A stretch of DNA of 64,000 nucleotides from the NCBI GenBank assembly GCA_030220185.1, contig JASPKZ010001598.1, positions 1,136,501 to 1,200,500 on the forward strand, in the 5' to 3' direction. The notes beneath the pieces were generated by a model. The model searched no databases, had not been told where the DNA came from, and saw nothing but the letters and a program-made list of their open reading frames with translations. The translations under genes were made by a program, and so were the position numbers. Position 1 is the first letter of the stretch. Each line of letters opens with the position of its first letter. This stretch comes from Diploptera punctata. Its lineage: Eukaryota; Arthropoda; Insecta; Blattodea; Blaberidae. This document shows, piece after piece, positions 54,395 through 64,000 of the stretch.

Positions 54395-55010
54395 TGAGGG
54401 CCTCTCCACTTTTCAGCGGTTACCCTGTATTCCCATTCGCCATTCTTGCCGATCACGCCATTCATCCTCCTCCAGACCTCGGTCGTTCATCAATCTATGG
54501 ATCTCTCCTCTCCAAGTTGTTCTTGGCCTGCCCCGTTTCCTTCTACCAGAAGGTGATCATTCCAAAAGAGTTTTGGGCCACCTATCATCCTCCATTCTCC
54601 TTATATGGCCATACCACTGAAGAGCTCGTCTTTCGATCCTTTCCACCACTGTCTCCTCCATATCCATCATCTGCCTCACTTCTTCATTTCTTCTTCTTTC
54701 CAACCTGGACACCCTGCACTGCGTCTTATTCCATCCATCTCCACTGCCAAGATCTTAGTTTTTTGTCCCTCTACCAAAGTCCATCCCTCAGCACCATAAG
54801 TCATTATGCTTTCCACAACAGACTTCAAAATCCTCTTCTTCGTGTGGTCTGACATAGTCCTACTCCACAGTACTCCATTCAACATTTTTATGGCTCTTCG
54901 TGCTTGTACTAACCTGCTATCTATTTCAGCTTTACAACTCCCTGATTCATCAATAAGTGATCCCAAATATTTAAATTTTTTAACCCGAGAACCTTGATTC
55001 CAGGACATAG
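54395..55010 (-). mobile_element. LINE family E, C-terminal region, sharing its 3' end with SINE S3
   Basis: The minus-strand frame 54676-55008 encodes VKKFKYLGSLIDESGSCKAE, IDSRLVQARRAIKMLNGVLW and MTYGAEGWTLVEGQKTKILA. A shifted frame continues with RALQWYGHIRRMEDDRWPK and GRPRTTWRGEIHRLMND. The 3' end (54395-54430, reversed) reads ggtaaccgctgaaaagtgg then agaggccctcaaa, nearly the same as the last part of SINE S3. The LINE is broken by one frameshift and truncated upstream of the RT palm. Confidence 0.8.
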
Positions 55011-55224
55011 TTTGGCCCTCATTCCCTCTCTTTTGAGCTCTAAATTCCAGTGAGCAAAAGGTAACCCTTCTTGTAATCCTTTAAATACCAGTGGACAAAA
55101 GAGACACACTTCTAGAAACAGCACAATGTCATTGTTAACTCGGGAGGGTTATTCTTGTCATTGATAACTGTCATGAGCCAGTGGTGTTAGGCGAGGTCCT
55201 CATGTTCTGAAATATACTATATAC
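55011..55224. other. Non-coding sequence
   Basis: Nothing recognised. Confidence 0.5.
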
Positions 55225-55232
55225 GTTATAAG

Positions 55233-56715
55233 TAGGAGTTAGGAATTTTAGGTGCTGCAGCTTAATTTTATTTTGTTACTACAATGCTCAAATTAGCTTG
55301 TCTTGCAAAGAAAACATTAAATAAATTCCCCTAAATGTGTTTTAGTTGCACCTTCTTGCGCATTTCTTCAATGCTAGCACTTTTTTGCACTTTTTTAAAC
55401 CTTTTTTTGTCTCTTAGCAGCATTGTATTCCCAAAATAATGTGTAATTTTTTTTTACATTTCTTCAAATACGCTTTCAAGGGTTGGTAACGAAGTGTAGT
55501 ATCAGTCCACATCACATTACTTCCACTTTAGTGCAGTCCCGTTAGACTATTCCTTTTAAATTAGTTTACACCTTCTTGCACCACAGTTATACGAAAGCTA
55601 TTGTTTGAGTAAGGGAGATTGTTGAGTGCATAAACAAATATTTCAGTTCAAAATAATATTTGACTTGTGCGGTCTGCTATTTTCCTGAGTGACCAGTTTA
55701 CAGTGTGCCAAAACCGAATGTGAACTCCTACAAACTACATGATTTTGTAAAATAGTTTAGTGCAGATGGAATTCAGAGTGACAGATCTGTTATGAGGTGC
55801 ATTGTTTGAGATATTTCAATAACAATTAATGAAAAACACCAACACAATCGTGTTACGCAGCATATAGCTAGTGAAAAACACGAAAAATAAGGAACTACAA
55901 AGCAGTAAATGTGTATTGTGACAACAATTTATTGGCGAGGTACTGCCTTCTTCAAGTTTAACCCTTAAATTCGTAATGTATCCTTTTGGATACATCAGTT
56001 GGTTCAACCAATTTAATATTTTTAATAAATCAGAAGAAAACGAACAAAAAAACCACTTAAATGTATGTATAATTATACAATATATCTAATAATAACAATT
56101 ATACAAGATTGCGTTTTCACTGCGGTCCGCCACATTCAAATAACTAACAGACGAAATTTGTGTTTTGCTAATTTAAGGGTTAATAAATAAAGAATATTTT
56201 TTTAATGATACAGCAAAGATATTTGTGGCATGTGGTATTCCTCTTTCCAAACTTAAAAACCCTATTTTGAAAGCATATTTGGAGAAATATACTGGGAAGT
56301 CTGTCCCAGATGAAAATCATACCTCCAACCTCTGTGTGACAAAAAATTAAAACAGGTCAATCAAGTAGAAGGTGAAAATCAGTAAATTTTACATTAGACG
56401 AAACCACTGATAGACAGTTGAGATATTGAACTTTTTTAGATATGTTCTAAACATTTGAGTTGTTGAATAATATCCGCTTTAACAGTTTTCTGGACTTGTG
56501 ATTTCAATAACATAATGTTCTGGGACTTGTCTTACTCAGACTTTTTAATATATGACAACATGACTGAATTTTGTGTCGTGAGTTACTTGATGTAATTGGT
56601 ATTGATACTCTTTAATGATAATTCACATGGGAAATTTGCACCTTTTTCTGCTAAATTAAAGCACCATTTTTGCACCTTTTTCACCAAAATTTTGCACCTA
56701 AAATTCCTAGTTCTA
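55233..56715 (+). mobile_element. hAT-like DNA transposon with transposase N-terminal remnant
   Basis: A 1,483-bp element flanked by a perfect 8-bp duplication, gttataag (55225-55232, 56716-56723), the TSD size of hAT. The ends taggagttaggaattttagg and (reversed) tagaactaggaattttaggt are inverted repeats with one indel. Inside, plus-strand remnants encode a C2H2/BED-like finger (CIVCDISITINEKHQ, then HIASEKH; about 55800-55880) and, beyond a nested MITE, ACGIPLSKLKNPILKAYLEK (about 56215-56290), the block after the finger in CGGBP1/hAT-type proteins. The rest of the transposase, including the DDE core and dimerisation domain, is missing. Confidence 0.8.
55962..56179. mobile_element. piggyBac-type MITE nested in the hAT element
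   Basis: A 218-bp insert between TTAA (55958-55961) and TTAA (56180-56183) with inverted ends cccttaaatt / aatttaaggg. It interrupts the hAT transposase remnant. Related sequence at 47353-47522 and 26700-26790. Non-coding. Confidence 0.8.
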
Positions 56716-56723
56716 GTTATAAG

Positions 56724-56789
56724 CAATTAAATTGGCATGGACATGTACGGCGAATGCAGGAAGAAATGTTATAGTCCGCTAAGTCATTT
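56724..56789 (+). mobile_element. LINE scrap
   Basis: Encodes LNWHGHVRRMQEEML, one copy of the GHVRRM block of the LINE tails, immediately after the hAT target site. Confidence 0.5.
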
Positions 56790-57486
56790 AGTTTAGTTTA
56801 CGTACTCTCACGTACACTGGTAAAGAAACATTAAAATTGGCCAACACACTAAAAAAACTCGATAAGAATATAAACATATCCTACACAACGGTTAAAAACT
56901 TGGGACTTTACTTAGATTCTAATTTAAATTGGCATGTGCAAGTGAAACAAACATCTAAAAGGATCTTCTCCAAAATGCATTCCCTAAAGCGACTTAAACA
57001 TTTTCTCCCTACAGCTCTTAAAATAATTTTAATCCAAACAATAGTGATGCCGCATTTTGACTACTGTGACGTTCTACTAACTGACATAAGTGACGGATTG
57101 TCGGACAAACTGCAGTGTGTCCATAATATGTGTATCAGATTCATATTTTTTAATGTTCGAAAATACGATCACATTTCTCCATTATTCCACGAATTGTCAT
57201 GGCTACATCTAAAAGAGAGAAGAAAATCGCACTGTCTAATTCTCTTATCTAAGATCCTACATACCTCGATTTCCAATTATTTATCATCCCGTTTCCAGTA
57301 TTTATCCTCAAACCATAACTTAAACACAAGATCACAATATAGTCTCTTGCTTAATATACAGCAACATAGGACATCACATCACTCCATATCATCTACCATC
57401 TTCACTTCTCCCAACTGGAATTCCCTACCACAAGAAATAAGGGGCTGTCGGACATTGGCATCTTTAAAAGAAATCTAAATTTATAT
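56790..57486 (+). mobile_element. CR1/Jockey-like LINE, RT C-terminal domain (213 codons open)
   Basis: The longest open frame in the window (from 56837). Order of blocks: VKNLGLYLDSNLNWHVQVKQ, HFLPTALKIILIQTIVMPHF then DYCDV, KLQCVHNMCIRFIF, YDHISPLFHELSWLHLKERR, TRSQYSLLL and WNSLPQEIRGCRTLASLKE. This is the region behind the RT palm in CR1/Jockey-type LINEs (LGVxLD ... DY ... KLQxxxNxCIR ... HITPxxxxLxWL..RR ... WNxLP..IR). A frameshift follows near 57478. Palm and endonuclease are absent. A 78-bp relative is at 51728-51805. Confidence 0.85.
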
Positions 57487-57489
57487 TTA

Positions 57490-57900
57490 GAAATAGATGA
57501 ATTCAAGAATAAATGCATCTACAAATTAACATGTACAGACTGCAATAAATTCTACATTGGGAAAACTAGCAGAAGCTTCAACATTAGATTCAAGGTACAT
57601 TTCAGAGATTTCATTTATAATGGAGGAAAATCAAGTTATGTAAAACATGTAATTCAGGCTGGATACCATATGCATAACATCGATAACACCCTCACAATAG
57701 TATGTAGAGAAAACATTTCAACGAGGATAAATATACTGGAGGAAATCGCAATCCTAAGAGAAATCAACAACAACTTGATTCTCAATGAATACACACCCAG
57801 TCCACACAATCCTCTGTACAAAATTCTCACAACCAAGTCAGTGCTTCAACAAGTACGGACCTAATGCATTCTGCTGATGATGGGACTAGTCCCGAGAGGC
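57490..57900 (+). mobile_element. Penelope-like element, GIY-YIG endonuclease end
   Basis: An open frame 57490-57864 encodes NKCIYKLTCTDCNKFYIGKT then SRSFNIRF, where CIYKL and FYIG are the two halves of the GIY-YIG fold and R in SFNIRF is at the catalytic Arg position. CTDC matches the Cys pair typical of Penelope-like elements. ILEEIAILREINNN follows, then the stop. Ten bases past the stop is ctgatga, one base, ggga-ctag-tccc, gagag (57874-57898): a hammerhead-like core whose last box differs from GAAAC. The RT part is missing; the LINE just upstream is unrelated, so this is a junction of two elements. Confidence 0.8.
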
Positions 57901-58896
57901 CTACAGAGTTGTAAAATAACTTAAGATGAGGAGACGGACCTACAAGGTAACTATTTTATAGTTTTTAGCCGTACGTTATATTAGTTTACGGCTACTACGC
58001 GGGACTATTATGCCAAATATGAGTCAAAATTTTCCTTTCAAAACTATTAAGAGCTTTTTAATAATATTTACTTAGGACTGATGTTTCAGAACCGTAAATT
58101 AATGCAGCTCTAACCAGAGTTTTGTACAATTTAATTATTTATTCTTAATTGTAAATAACTATTATCTTAATTGTATTCTTATTCCATGAAGACATACGAT
58201 AAGTACAGTAAAATAATTATCAGAGATGCAAGCAGTGGCTAGTAGAATGGGATTGAGGCTGAGTGAACACCTGTTCCCGGATGCCTGAAACTGCTCATTA
58301 GTACAAACCATGTCACGAGAGTTACGGAAATCACATCGTTAGTGCGAAGAGGTTGCATTACTGCTAAATATATCGATAAAACAAACACACATCTAATTAG
58401 AAGTTACGCTGTGTTTAATTCGTTACGTGCTGCTGCCAGCAAACGCTTGATCTTCTATTAACATCGGCTCTACTTTGTGACACATTAATTAAATAACATA
58501 ACGTGCTATGTGTTGACACATCATCGCTCTCATACTCAGGCGGCTCGAGTTCGATTACCAGCACTTTGGCGAATTTTATATATCCAACTCGAGTGTAGAA
58601 AATTACGTGCCTCTTGTGTTAAGCTATTTTAAGAAGTATCTAGGGAGACGCGTCATATATCTGTGTATTTGAAAGGTCGATTAAAATAAAACACGAATTA
58701 TTTTTAAAAATCATAGAATATTTTCCAATTCATTCAAAATATATCTATAAAACGCACAATGGAGAAACTTGTTCGCCGATGGGAATAAATGTAAAAAAAG
58801 AAACAATTTATTATTTTAAGAAACATTTTTGCACCGTTAAGGTTATTGTTGATATTTAAAACAATAAAATTTGTAGTTGTGGCAGCCGTCCTCAAA
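57901..58896. other. Non-coding sequence
   Basis: No gene recognised in about 1 kb. Confidence 0.5.
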
Positions 58897-59043
58897 TTAT
58901 TATTATTATTAGTAGTAGTAGTAGTAGTAGTATTATTATTAATATTATTATCGAAAACAAGTGTAACTAAATTAGTTTGGTTAAAATTCTTCCCTGTAGG
59001 GGAGAGCGCCTAAATCTCTGTAAAGGGAAAACATAGGCTTACA
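58897..59043 (+). mobile_element. (ATT)n/(AGT)n run and SINE S2 3' end
   Basis: Trinucleotide repeats (58897-58950), then the last 90 bp of S2 (aacaagtgtaactaaattag to aaaacataggcttac). The head is absent. Confidence 0.75.
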
Positions 59044-59044
59044 C

Positions 59045-59336
59045 TGCAATCATAGCATTTTCATGCTATGCTTGCAGCTTTACTAGGGAATTGTAGGTAT
59101 GGTAGCTTCCCGTTGCTTTCCACACCGGTGAAGGATGATGATGATGATAAGGATGATGATGATGGCCTTATGATTTCGGGGACCGTTTGGGCCTTAAAGC
59201 TTTCCTGACATTTGTCTTACAGGTGAGGAAAAACCCCGATAAAAACCTCACCCAGAAAAACTGCCCCGACCGGGGATCGAACCCGGGCCCGCTGCGTGAC
59301 AAGGCAGCACGCTACCTCGAGACCACAGCGGTGGAC
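59045..59336 (-). mobile_element. tRNA-derived SINE S1, tail type a, near full length
   Basis: Reversed S1a with tail (gggaattgtaggtatggtag), gatgatgat stretch, ggccttatgatttcgggga, gtgaggaaaaaccccgat and head ccgaccggggatcgaaccc to cagcggtggac. Confidence 0.85.
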
Positions 59337-59658
59337 TCCAAATAATATATTGTTTAAAAAACACAATACTTATGAGACAGTGTCTTTGTTGTTTTTGACG
59401 AGCCGCCACTAATTTATAAGAGTACGTAATATCTGCAAAATGCGATGTCATGAAGAGAGGGAATAGAGTGTAGTACGTGTAACGTATCAGGCGGCTGGTG
59501 ATACAACTTCAAAGTGAACACTTGGTTTATTTAGCTTGGTGACACGTGGAAGCGCGTTGCCTTCTCTAGTTTATACCAGCCTTAAAACAAACATTTCTAA
59601 GTAACTAATGTGTGCGCACTTCTCCAACTCTTTCACCTGTAAGATACCCAGCTCTCAA

Positions 59659-59818
59659 GATAGCAAGGTTCCTAGTTCAAACCTCAGTCTTCTAGGAGTT
59701 TTCTTTTTAATTTCTTTTTAAATTCTAGATACTAACCCAGCGAATCGATTCTGATGATAGCAAGGTTCCTAGTTCAAACCTCAGTCTTCTAGAAGTTTTT
59801 TTTTTATTCTAGATTTAG
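59659..59818. repeat. Local direct duplication, period 97 bp
   Basis: gatagcaaggttcctagttc...ctcagtcttctag occurs at 59659 and 59756, each time followed by a T-run. ctagttcaaacctc resembles a decayed B box. The surrounding 59337-59845 shows no gene. Confidence 0.7.
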
Positions 59819-59845
59819 GCCTACTATCATGATCCGTTTTACCAG

Positions 59846-60400
59846 TCGGCCGAAGTGGTTCAGTGGATATTTTCCTTGCCTCTAGTCCCGAGGGTCGCGG
59901 GTTCAAATCCGGCCGTGGTCGATGGATTTTTAACCCATTCGCCTCAAAAGATAGATTCGCCGGCAGTTAAATGGCCTCCAACTCAGAAGACGAGGTACAC
60001 TCGCTTAACTCTGCTGTTACATATTTTGCACATCCCTTGGCAGGGTAATCTTTTGTTAACATTTATGAATAATAGAGGACTGTGTTTTGGCTTTCACCCT
60101 TATTGTAATCTCAAGTACCGTTATATTTGGTTTGTTTGAATGTCTGGGTCCCGAGTCTGAAGATTTCAGGCTTGTAAAAGAACCACTAGTCTCAATAAAA
60201 ATGCATCTATGCAAAATTTACCGAACGTTCCCATACTAGTAACACCTTGGTTTCGTATATGTCACTATGAGGCGGAACACTGACACGGGACACTCAATGA
60301 CATCTATCCGAAACCAAGTGTAACTAAATTAGTATGCTTTAAATTCCCCCTGTAGAGTCAGAACACCTAAGTCTCACTGAGGGACACAAGGGCATACTAC
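59846..60400 (+). mobile_element. SINE S2 variant with a replaced middle
   Basis: The head (gtggttcagtggatattttc, gggttcaaatccgg) and the second half (gtctgggtcccgagtctgaa to gtaactaaattagtatgc) are S2. The roughly 200 bp between (about 59935-60130) are unrelated to other S2 copies. Either an insertion or a recombinant SINE. Confidence 0.6.
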
Positions 60401-60429
60401 TACGATTTTATCATAACTCCATACGTAGG

Positions 60430-60548
60430 CCTAATGCCACGAATGATTTCCAAATTTATCTAGAGAATTTGGAAACCAAGAGTGGCATTTGTTAGGACTA
60501 TTTAACGAATAAAATTAAGCTGTTTACTCACAAATCATTATTTAAATA
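60430..60548 (+). mobile_element. Family H end fragment
   Basis: aatgccacgaatgatttcc to aaatcattatttaaat, the first 120 bp of family H. Confidence 0.65.
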
Positions 60549-60892
60549 TCCATCCATCCATAGTAATTCTGCCAGAGGGCAGGTCTTTCACTGCAATCAT
60601 AACATTTTCATGCTATGCTTGGAGCTTTACTAGGGAATTGTAGGTGTGGTAGCTTCCCGTTGCTTTCCACGCCGGTGAAGGATGATGATAATGATAAGGA
60701 TGATGATGATGATGATGATGGTCATATGATTTCGGGGACCGCTTGAGCCTTAAAGCTTTCCTGACATTCGTCTTACAGGTGAGGAACAATCCCGATAAAA
60801 AATTCACCCAGAAAAACTATCCCGACCGGGGATCGAATCCGGGTCGCTGCGTGACATGGCATCACGCTACCTCGAGACCACAGCGATGGAGT
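60549..60892 (-). mobile_element. tRNA-derived SINE S1, tail type a
   Basis: Reversed S1a including tail, an expanded (gat)n at 60700-60721 and head (ccgaccggggatcgaatcc). It directly adjoins the H fragment. Confidence 0.85.
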
Positions 60893-61004
60893 AAGGTAGG
60901 ACCTATTATCCAAAATTCACCGAAATACGACCATTGTAAGTGGGGGGGAGGGGGATTTATCTGAAACCTGAAAATAATTGACTCTAGCAAATCGCCATAT
61001 TTGA

Positions 61005-61170
61005 TTCACTGCAATGTATAACTTTGTGCATTCAGATTTTCAGGTACGAGTGATTATCTGCTATTATGATCTAAAAACAATAGGTGTAGGAGTTCACCTG
61101 AAACGAAAATTCAAAAATAGTATTTAATTTTTTTTAGGCGTAGCAGCACACACCACGCATAAGCTAGTAT
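61005..61170 (+). mobile_element. Helitron-like 3' end
   Basis: Ends ggcgtagcagcacacaccac, gcataagctag, t. The hairpin is degraded. Upstream ttcaggtacgagtgattat and gtaggagttcacctgaaacg recur at 51.1 and 18.3 kb. Confidence 0.5.
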
Positions 61171-61192
61171 TGTTAGAAGTGTGACTAAATAC

Positions 61193-61757
61193 TTACTTAC
61201 TTACTCACTGGCACTATCGAACCCGTAGGTTCATGGCCGCGCGGACATAAGCTCTCCATACATCCCTATCCTGAGCTAATGCTTTCCAATCATTCCCTGT
61301 ATAATCTACTTCCCTCAAATCATAGTTAATGTTGTTCTCCCACCTCATTCTTGGTCTACCAACTGGGCGTTTTCCTTCTGGCTTTCCTACAAGAAGTTTC
61401 CATGCATGTCTTTCATTCCCCATACGCGCAACATGTCCTGCCCATCGCAGTCTATGAGACTTAACTGTTATTATTATATCTGGCTTCCTATAAAGACCAT
61501 GTAGTTCATTGTCATGTAGTCTTCTCCATTCACATGTCTGTTCATCTCACTTTGGTCCAAAAATTTTCCTAAGAACTTTATTCTCAAATACTCGTAATCT
61601 CCTTTCCTCCCTTAAAGTAAGAGTCCATGTTTCGCACCCATATAATATAACTGGTAGAATAATAGTTTTATATATTTTCAGCTTAACGTTTTTTGAAAGG
61701 AGTTGGGACATCAAGAGTCTCTGCAATGCATAATAGCACGCATTTCCAGAGTTGAGC
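61193..61757 (-). mobile_element. LINE family A, well-preserved 3' fragment
   Basis: A reversed copy with a 69-codon open frame (61214-61423) encoding GNERHAWKLLVGKPEGKRPV, GRPRMRWENNINYDLREVDY and the family C-terminus. It has a (ctta)n tail at 61193-61203 and reaches back to the LNSGNACYYAL block. Frameshifts occur near 61540. Confidence 0.9.
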
Positions 61758-62397
61758 TAACTAGGCATATTATTAAGTTATAAAAATATCAATAATATAT
61801 AAACATGTAGGCTACATTCTACATACATGTAACGAGTTTAAGTCACTGCACGTTCCTTTCCCCCCCCCTCCAGACATTTGAAGATAGATTTCTTAATATA
61901 CGTTTAACATTGATTGAAACATTCTTTTCATTAAATACAGAACCAGAAACTGTCGTGAACGTCCTTAAATAATTATGAGTTAATTACGTGTCATAAATTT
62001 ACTCACAAGAAAATAACTTTTAGTTTTTTTTTGCTCTTAAAAATATATTAGACAGATTTATTTTCAAGACGAGAATAATCACACATATCTAATTATAATA
62101 CATCACGTGTATCATTGCCAACCGTAAAGAAAACAACTGTCTTCATTATATGCTTGTACGTTTCTTATTGCATAATGTGGCAACACTGTGTCACGGCCAA
62201 TATACCACTCCACGAACCCATCTCTTTCCACATTTGAAATAACAACTTTGTAGGCTCCGTTTTTAAATTTATAGTTCTTCACTTAACAGTTTTCTCATGC
62301 AGCTTCGTTTTCTTTCTCCTTTTTTATGTTTCCACGAGCTTAAACGATTTAAATAACTACAAGTTTTTCAACTATGACTTGTTTTCACCTTAGAGAA
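61758..62397. other. Non-coding sequence
   Basis: No gene recognised. A C-run lies at 61858-61868. Confidence 0.5.
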
Positions 62398-63170
62398 AAA
62401 CTAACTAACTCACTGGCACTATAGAATCCATAGGTTCATGGTCGCGCGGACATAAGCTCTCCACAAATCCCTATCCTGAGCTAATGTTTTCCAAACATTC
62501 CCTGTTTAATCAATTTCCCTCAAATCATGGTTAATATTTTCTCCCACCTCATTCTTGGACTACCAACTGGGCGTTTTCCCTCTGGTTTCCCTACAAGAAT
62601 CTTCCATGCACATCTCTCATTCCCCATTCGTGCCACATGTCCTGTCCATCGCAGTATACGAGACTTAACTGTTCTAATTATATCTGCTTCCTATAAAGAT
62701 ATGTAGGCCCTATGCAGTCTTCACCATTCACCTGTCTGTTCATCTCTGTTTGGTCCAAAAATTTTCCTAAGAACTTTATTCTCAAATAGGCCTACTCGTA
62801 TAATTTCCTTTCCTTCCTTAAAGTAAGAGTCCATATAATATAGCCTAACTGGTAGAATAATAGTTTTATATATATTTATGATTTAACCTTTTTTGAAAGG
62901 AGTTGGGACATCAAGAGTCTCTGTAATGCATAATAGCACGCATTTCCAGAATTGAGCCTATGTTTAATTCCTTGTGCATCTCATTCCTATTTGTGATTAT
63001 TGTTCCTAGGTATTTGAATTCAGCCACTTCCTTAAAATTTCCCTCATTTGCCATTAGCTGTCCGTTTCCATTATAGCCCCTAAAATGTAGGATATTTCTG
63101 TCTGTGGCCATATATTTAGTTGTAGGCTATTAATATTTACTTTCAATCCCAATTTCTTAGTGTGACCTTA
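62398..63170 (-). mobile_element. LINE family A, long 3' fragment
   Basis: Reversed from the stop region (aactaactcactggcac) back to YNGNGQLMANEGNFKEVAEF and the THRN block. Tail tetranucleotides are degraded to ctaa units. Many frameshifts. A further plus-strand scrap (NINKTKY region) lies at 63238-63300. Confidence 0.85.
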
Positions 63171-63354
63171 AGAGACAAAGATTAAAGTAATTATATATTT
63201 ACATCTTCGTGTATTAAATAACATTTAGGTCTATAAACTGGAGCTGGAATAAAATATAAGTAAAACTAATATAGGCCTATCTGATTACACGTAGAAATAT
63301 CGTTCAATGGGAAAATATAACTTGCGAAAAAGTAATGAAATTTTGATAAAGGGA

Positions 63355-63475
63355 TTCGATCCCCGATCGGGACAAGTTTCCTGGATTTTTTTTTCAAGCT
63401 TATCCTCAGCTGTAATGCAAATGTCACGAAACTTTAAGGCCCAAACGGTCCCCGAACATCATCTGGCCATCACAA
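63355..63475 (+). mobile_element. SINE S1 fragment
   Basis: gattcgatccccgatcggga (B box part) to aaggcccaaacggtccccg. The tRNA 5' half and the tail are missing. Confidence 0.65.
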
Positions 63476-63481
63476 TTTATT

Positions 63482-64000
63482 ACACTGAGCAACAAAAAAG
63501 AAACCTTTTTTGTCTCAGAAAGAAAAATATGTGATTCTGATAGCATTTTTTCTCCTGAATTCAAATATGATATCGGTTTTTCTCCATCATGCAAGGTTTT
63601 CGAGAGACAGGAATTCATAATTTCAAACACTTTAATATTTTCTACATTCCTAACTACGCAATATTCGAACATTCGGACTCATAAAAAGTAAGAAATGACG
63701 ATTTTCTGCTATATTTCGCCTGTGGAGCATCCCTCTTGATGGTCCAACAATAATCGGCCAGCATGTTACGATTCCATTTGCCTTGATATATCTTTACCAT
63801 AGCTGAAATCTCCTGATGAAAGTGTTCCCCGTTTTATTTTACAATGGACAAATGGTCGAAAAAACGTTTATTAAAAAAATTATTTAAATCCATTAATTGA
63901 AATTGAAATAAAAACTGTGAGTGATGGAGAAATTCCGAATACATATTTGAAAACACGATAAAAACTGCAGTAAGTACAACTATTGGTACTCATGAGAGAA
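63482..64000 (-). mobile_element. CACTG-ended element (family I), copy 3, cut by window edge
   Basis: Starts acactgagcaac as in the other copies and carries the same minus-strand protein end (YQGKWNR-, MLADYCWTIKRDA-like blocks). The other terminus lies beyond the window. Confidence 0.6.

Noticed and set aside
54333..54852. 95- and 152-codon plus-strand frames rich in Pro/Ser
   Set aside because: Antisense shadows of LINE family E.

Overview
This window looks like a gene-poor, repeat-saturated stretch of a large, AT-rich insect nuclear genome. The many copies of one LINE family and the recurring taggcctat-type flanks suggest a blattodean such as a Periplaneta-like cockroach. That assignment is inference from pattern memory, not a search result. 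I found no host protein gene that I would defend. Every recognisable coding stretch is a broken piece of a transposable element, nearly always the C-terminal end of a reverse-transcriptase ORF with the signature RxxWxGHVxRM...GRPxxRW.

Layout. 0-13 kb: an ORF1 zinc-knuckle remnant, LINE tails, a family-H repeat split by a CACTG-ended element, a tRNA-derived SINE (S2), and two LINE-into-LINE insertions with clear target-site duplications (TSDs). 13-21 kb: dinucleotide and (ATT)n arrays alternating with four tRNA-derived SINE families (S1-S4). 21-35 kb: paired family-H repeats, two long family-A LINE copies that still carry a YADD reverse-transcriptase box, further LINE tails, and composite SINEs. 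35-45 kb: a 163-bp tandem duplication, a tRNA-Tyr-like relic, a long hairpin, a Helitron-like end, a three-level nest (LINE L, then a MITE, then LINE A), and a 285-bp inverted-repeat element with hammerhead-like cores. 45-64 kb: mainly non-coding sequence with mariner-like, hAT-like and piggyBac-type elements, a CR1/Jockey-like RT C-terminus, a Penelope-like GIY-YIG fragment and more SINEs.

The elements do not act together as an operon-like system. The interest lies in nested insertions that can be read from TSDs, SINEs that share or swap modules, and trinucleotide arrays that sit on retroelement 3' ends. The best candidates for something undescribed are: (i) the S3 SINE sharing its 3' end with the LINE at 54.4-55.0 kb; (ii) the two-tailed S1 SINE; (iii) the inverted-repeat element at 43.9-44.2 kb; (iv) the CACTG-ended family carrying a conserved uncharacterised protein tail; (v) the hAT element at 55.2-56.7 kb with a TTAA MITE inside it.

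Family letters (A-Y, S1-S4, S9) are local labels used only in this report. Boundaries were read by eye and may be off by tens of bases where no TSD is quoted.
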